A DNA stretch of 64,000 nucleotides from the NCBI GenBank assembly GCA_013399895.1, contig VXBA01002640.1:299111-363110 (forward strand), in the 5' to 3' direction. The translations under genes and the position numbers were made by a program. Numbering within the stretch: the first letter of the stretch is position 1; the number at the start of each line of letters is the position of its first letter. The stretch is from Serilophus lunatus. Lineage: Eukaryota; Chordata; Aves; Passeriformes; Eurylaimidae. The notes beneath the pieces are model-generated. The model saw only the letters and a list, made by a program, of their open reading frames with translations, had not been told where the DNA came from and did no database searches. This document shows positions 62,992 through 64,000 of the stretch, one piece after another.

Positions 62992-63513
62992 TGGGAGCAG
63001 CTCTGGGATTGGGAGCAGCTCTGGGATTGGGAGCAGTTCTGGGATTGGGGACAGGTCTGGGTTTGGGAGCAGCTCTGGGATTGGGAACAGTTCTGGGATT
63101 GGGAGCAGCTCTGGGATTGGGAGCAGNAGCAGTTCTGGGATTGGGAACAGGTCTGGGATTGGGAACAGCTCTGGGATTGGGAGCAGCTGCGGGGTGTGGG
63201 AGCAGCTCTGGGATGTGGGAGCAGTTCTGGAATTGGGAGCAGCTCTGGGATTGGGAGCAGTTTTGGGAGTAGCTCTGGGGTGTGGGAGCAGTTCTGGGAT
63301 TGGGAGCAGTTTTGGGATTGGGAGCAGCTCTGGGATGTGGGAACAGTTTTGAGAGCAGCTCTGGGATTGGGAGCAGCTCTGGGATTGGGAACAGCTCTGG
63401 GATTGGGAGCAGCTCTGGGATTGGGAGCAGTTTTGGGAGTAGCTCTGAGGTGTGGGAGCAGCTCTGGGATGTGGGAGCAGCTCTGGGATTGGGAGCAGCT
63501 CTGGGGTGTGGGA
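62992..63513 (+). repeat. 18-bp minisatellite in ZCCHC10 intron 1
   Basis: About 29 tandem copies of 'gggagcagctctgggatt', with variants 'gggaacagttctgggatt' and 'tgtgggagcagctctggg'. The unit is six codons long and lacks stops in several frames, so hexapeptide-repeat open frames of 245-305 codons appear on both strands; they are not genes. One ambiguous base lies at 63127, where a unit is also broken, suggesting an assembly problem. Confidence 0.92.
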
Positions 63514-64000
63514 GGCGCTCAAGGTGCGGGACTGGCCCTGGGATGAACTGCGGAGCCTCGACAGGAGGAGTAAGAGAGGCCAGGCTCCAGGTTGGTGTTG
63601 TGATAGGTTTACAGAGCTCTAAAACAGGCAAAACAAACAACAAACAAACAAGCAAGCGACCTTTGTTGATGTGGATATTGCAATCAAATAATTCCCTTAA
63701 AGGAATCAGATCAAAGGGATCTGATGGCAGGACACTGAAGTGAGGAAAGCTACCTTTTTACCTGTTGGTGAAGTGCTGGCATTGCCTTTGCAGTTGTTTG
63801 TAGGCCTGGATGTTGGTTTTTTCCCCTTAGGTTAATTGATTTCTCATGGTTCAGTTGTTTTGACTGTGCTTTGGGGGTGTTTTGCCCGGTCACAAGAGTT
63901 GGGCAGAATGTGGATGATTTCCATGGCTTAGTAATTATCTCTTACTTTCCAGTGGAAAGTAACTTGGAATGTTAAAGTACTCGGGGAATACGTGCTCCTT
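63514..64000 (+). other. ZCCHC10: ZCCHC10 intron 1, right edge
   Basis: Intron sequence with a short AAAC-rich tract at 63631-63655. No second exon was found before the window ends. Confidence 0.5.

Noticed and set aside
62632..63655. Open frames of 245-305 codons with hexapeptide repeats
   Set aside because: Product of the 18-bp minisatellite in an intron; they exist on both strands and run through an ambiguous base.
1..64000. CRISPR arrays, bacterial operons, tRNA or rRNA genes
   Set aside because: The window is vertebrate. The only regular arrays are minisatellites without spacers, and no cloverleaf or rRNA-like sequence was noticed; a covariance-model search was not possible.

Overview
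The window looks like a stretch of a bird nuclear genome. The interspersed repeats are mostly CR1 LINE 3' fragments, the introns are short, every gene starts in a CpG-rich block, and one solo-LTR-like element is present. No species is claimed. The five genes are recognised from protein families recalled from memory (no search was run). Exon limits come from GT/AG splice sites whose phases join in frame.

Layout, left to right. (1) 0-3 kb is non-genic, with an old CR1 piece, a 25-bp minisatellite (2.1-2.6 kb) and an unassigned, possibly alternative terminal exon on the minus strand (2.92-3.02 kb). (2) NDFIP1, minus strand, coding exons 2-7 at 4.97-9.44 kb; its long first intron runs to a CpG island at 17.2-17.8 kb, where an assembly gap apparently removes exon 1. 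(3) 17.8-24.1 kb is intergenic with two CR1 copies. (4) GNPDA1, plus strand, six coding exons, 24.45-27.89 kb, with a GC-rich tandem repeat in its leader. (5) 27.9-31.7 kb is intergenic plus the likely RNF14 3' UTR. (6) RNF14, minus strand, seven coding exons, 31.74-37.47 kb, with a probable 5' UTR exon and CpG island up to 38.7 kb. (7) HSPA4, minus strand, nineteen coding exons, 39.98-55.38 kb. (8) 55.5-62.6 kb is intergenic, with an LTR-like element and a G-rich hexamer array. (9) ZCCHC10, plus strand, first coding exon at 62.74-62.80 kb; the rest lies beyond the window, and its first intron carries an 18-bp minisatellite.

The genes do not form a pathway. NDFIP1 is a membrane adaptor for NEDD4-family ubiquitin ligases, RNF14 an RBR ubiquitin ligase, HSPA4 an HSP110 chaperone/nucleotide exchange factor, GNPDA1 a hexosamine-degrading enzyme and ZCCHC10 a small zinc-knuckle protein. 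Neighbour orientation is NDFIP1/GNPDA1 head to head, GNPDA1/RNF14 tail to tail, RNF14/HSPA4 in tandem, HSPA4/ZCCHC10 head to head. From memory of the human map, the first three and the last two are separate blocks on 5q31, so this window appears to contain a synteny junction in about 1.2 kb between RNF14 and HSPA4.

The most interesting items are the candidate alternative NDFIP1 last exon, the RNF14 intron whose branch-point-like sequence lies in a CR1 copy, the HSPA4 promoter with a TCTCGCGAGA element and a heat-shock-element-like motif, the RNF14-HSPA4 junction, the LTR-like element and the tandem arrays beside or inside genes.
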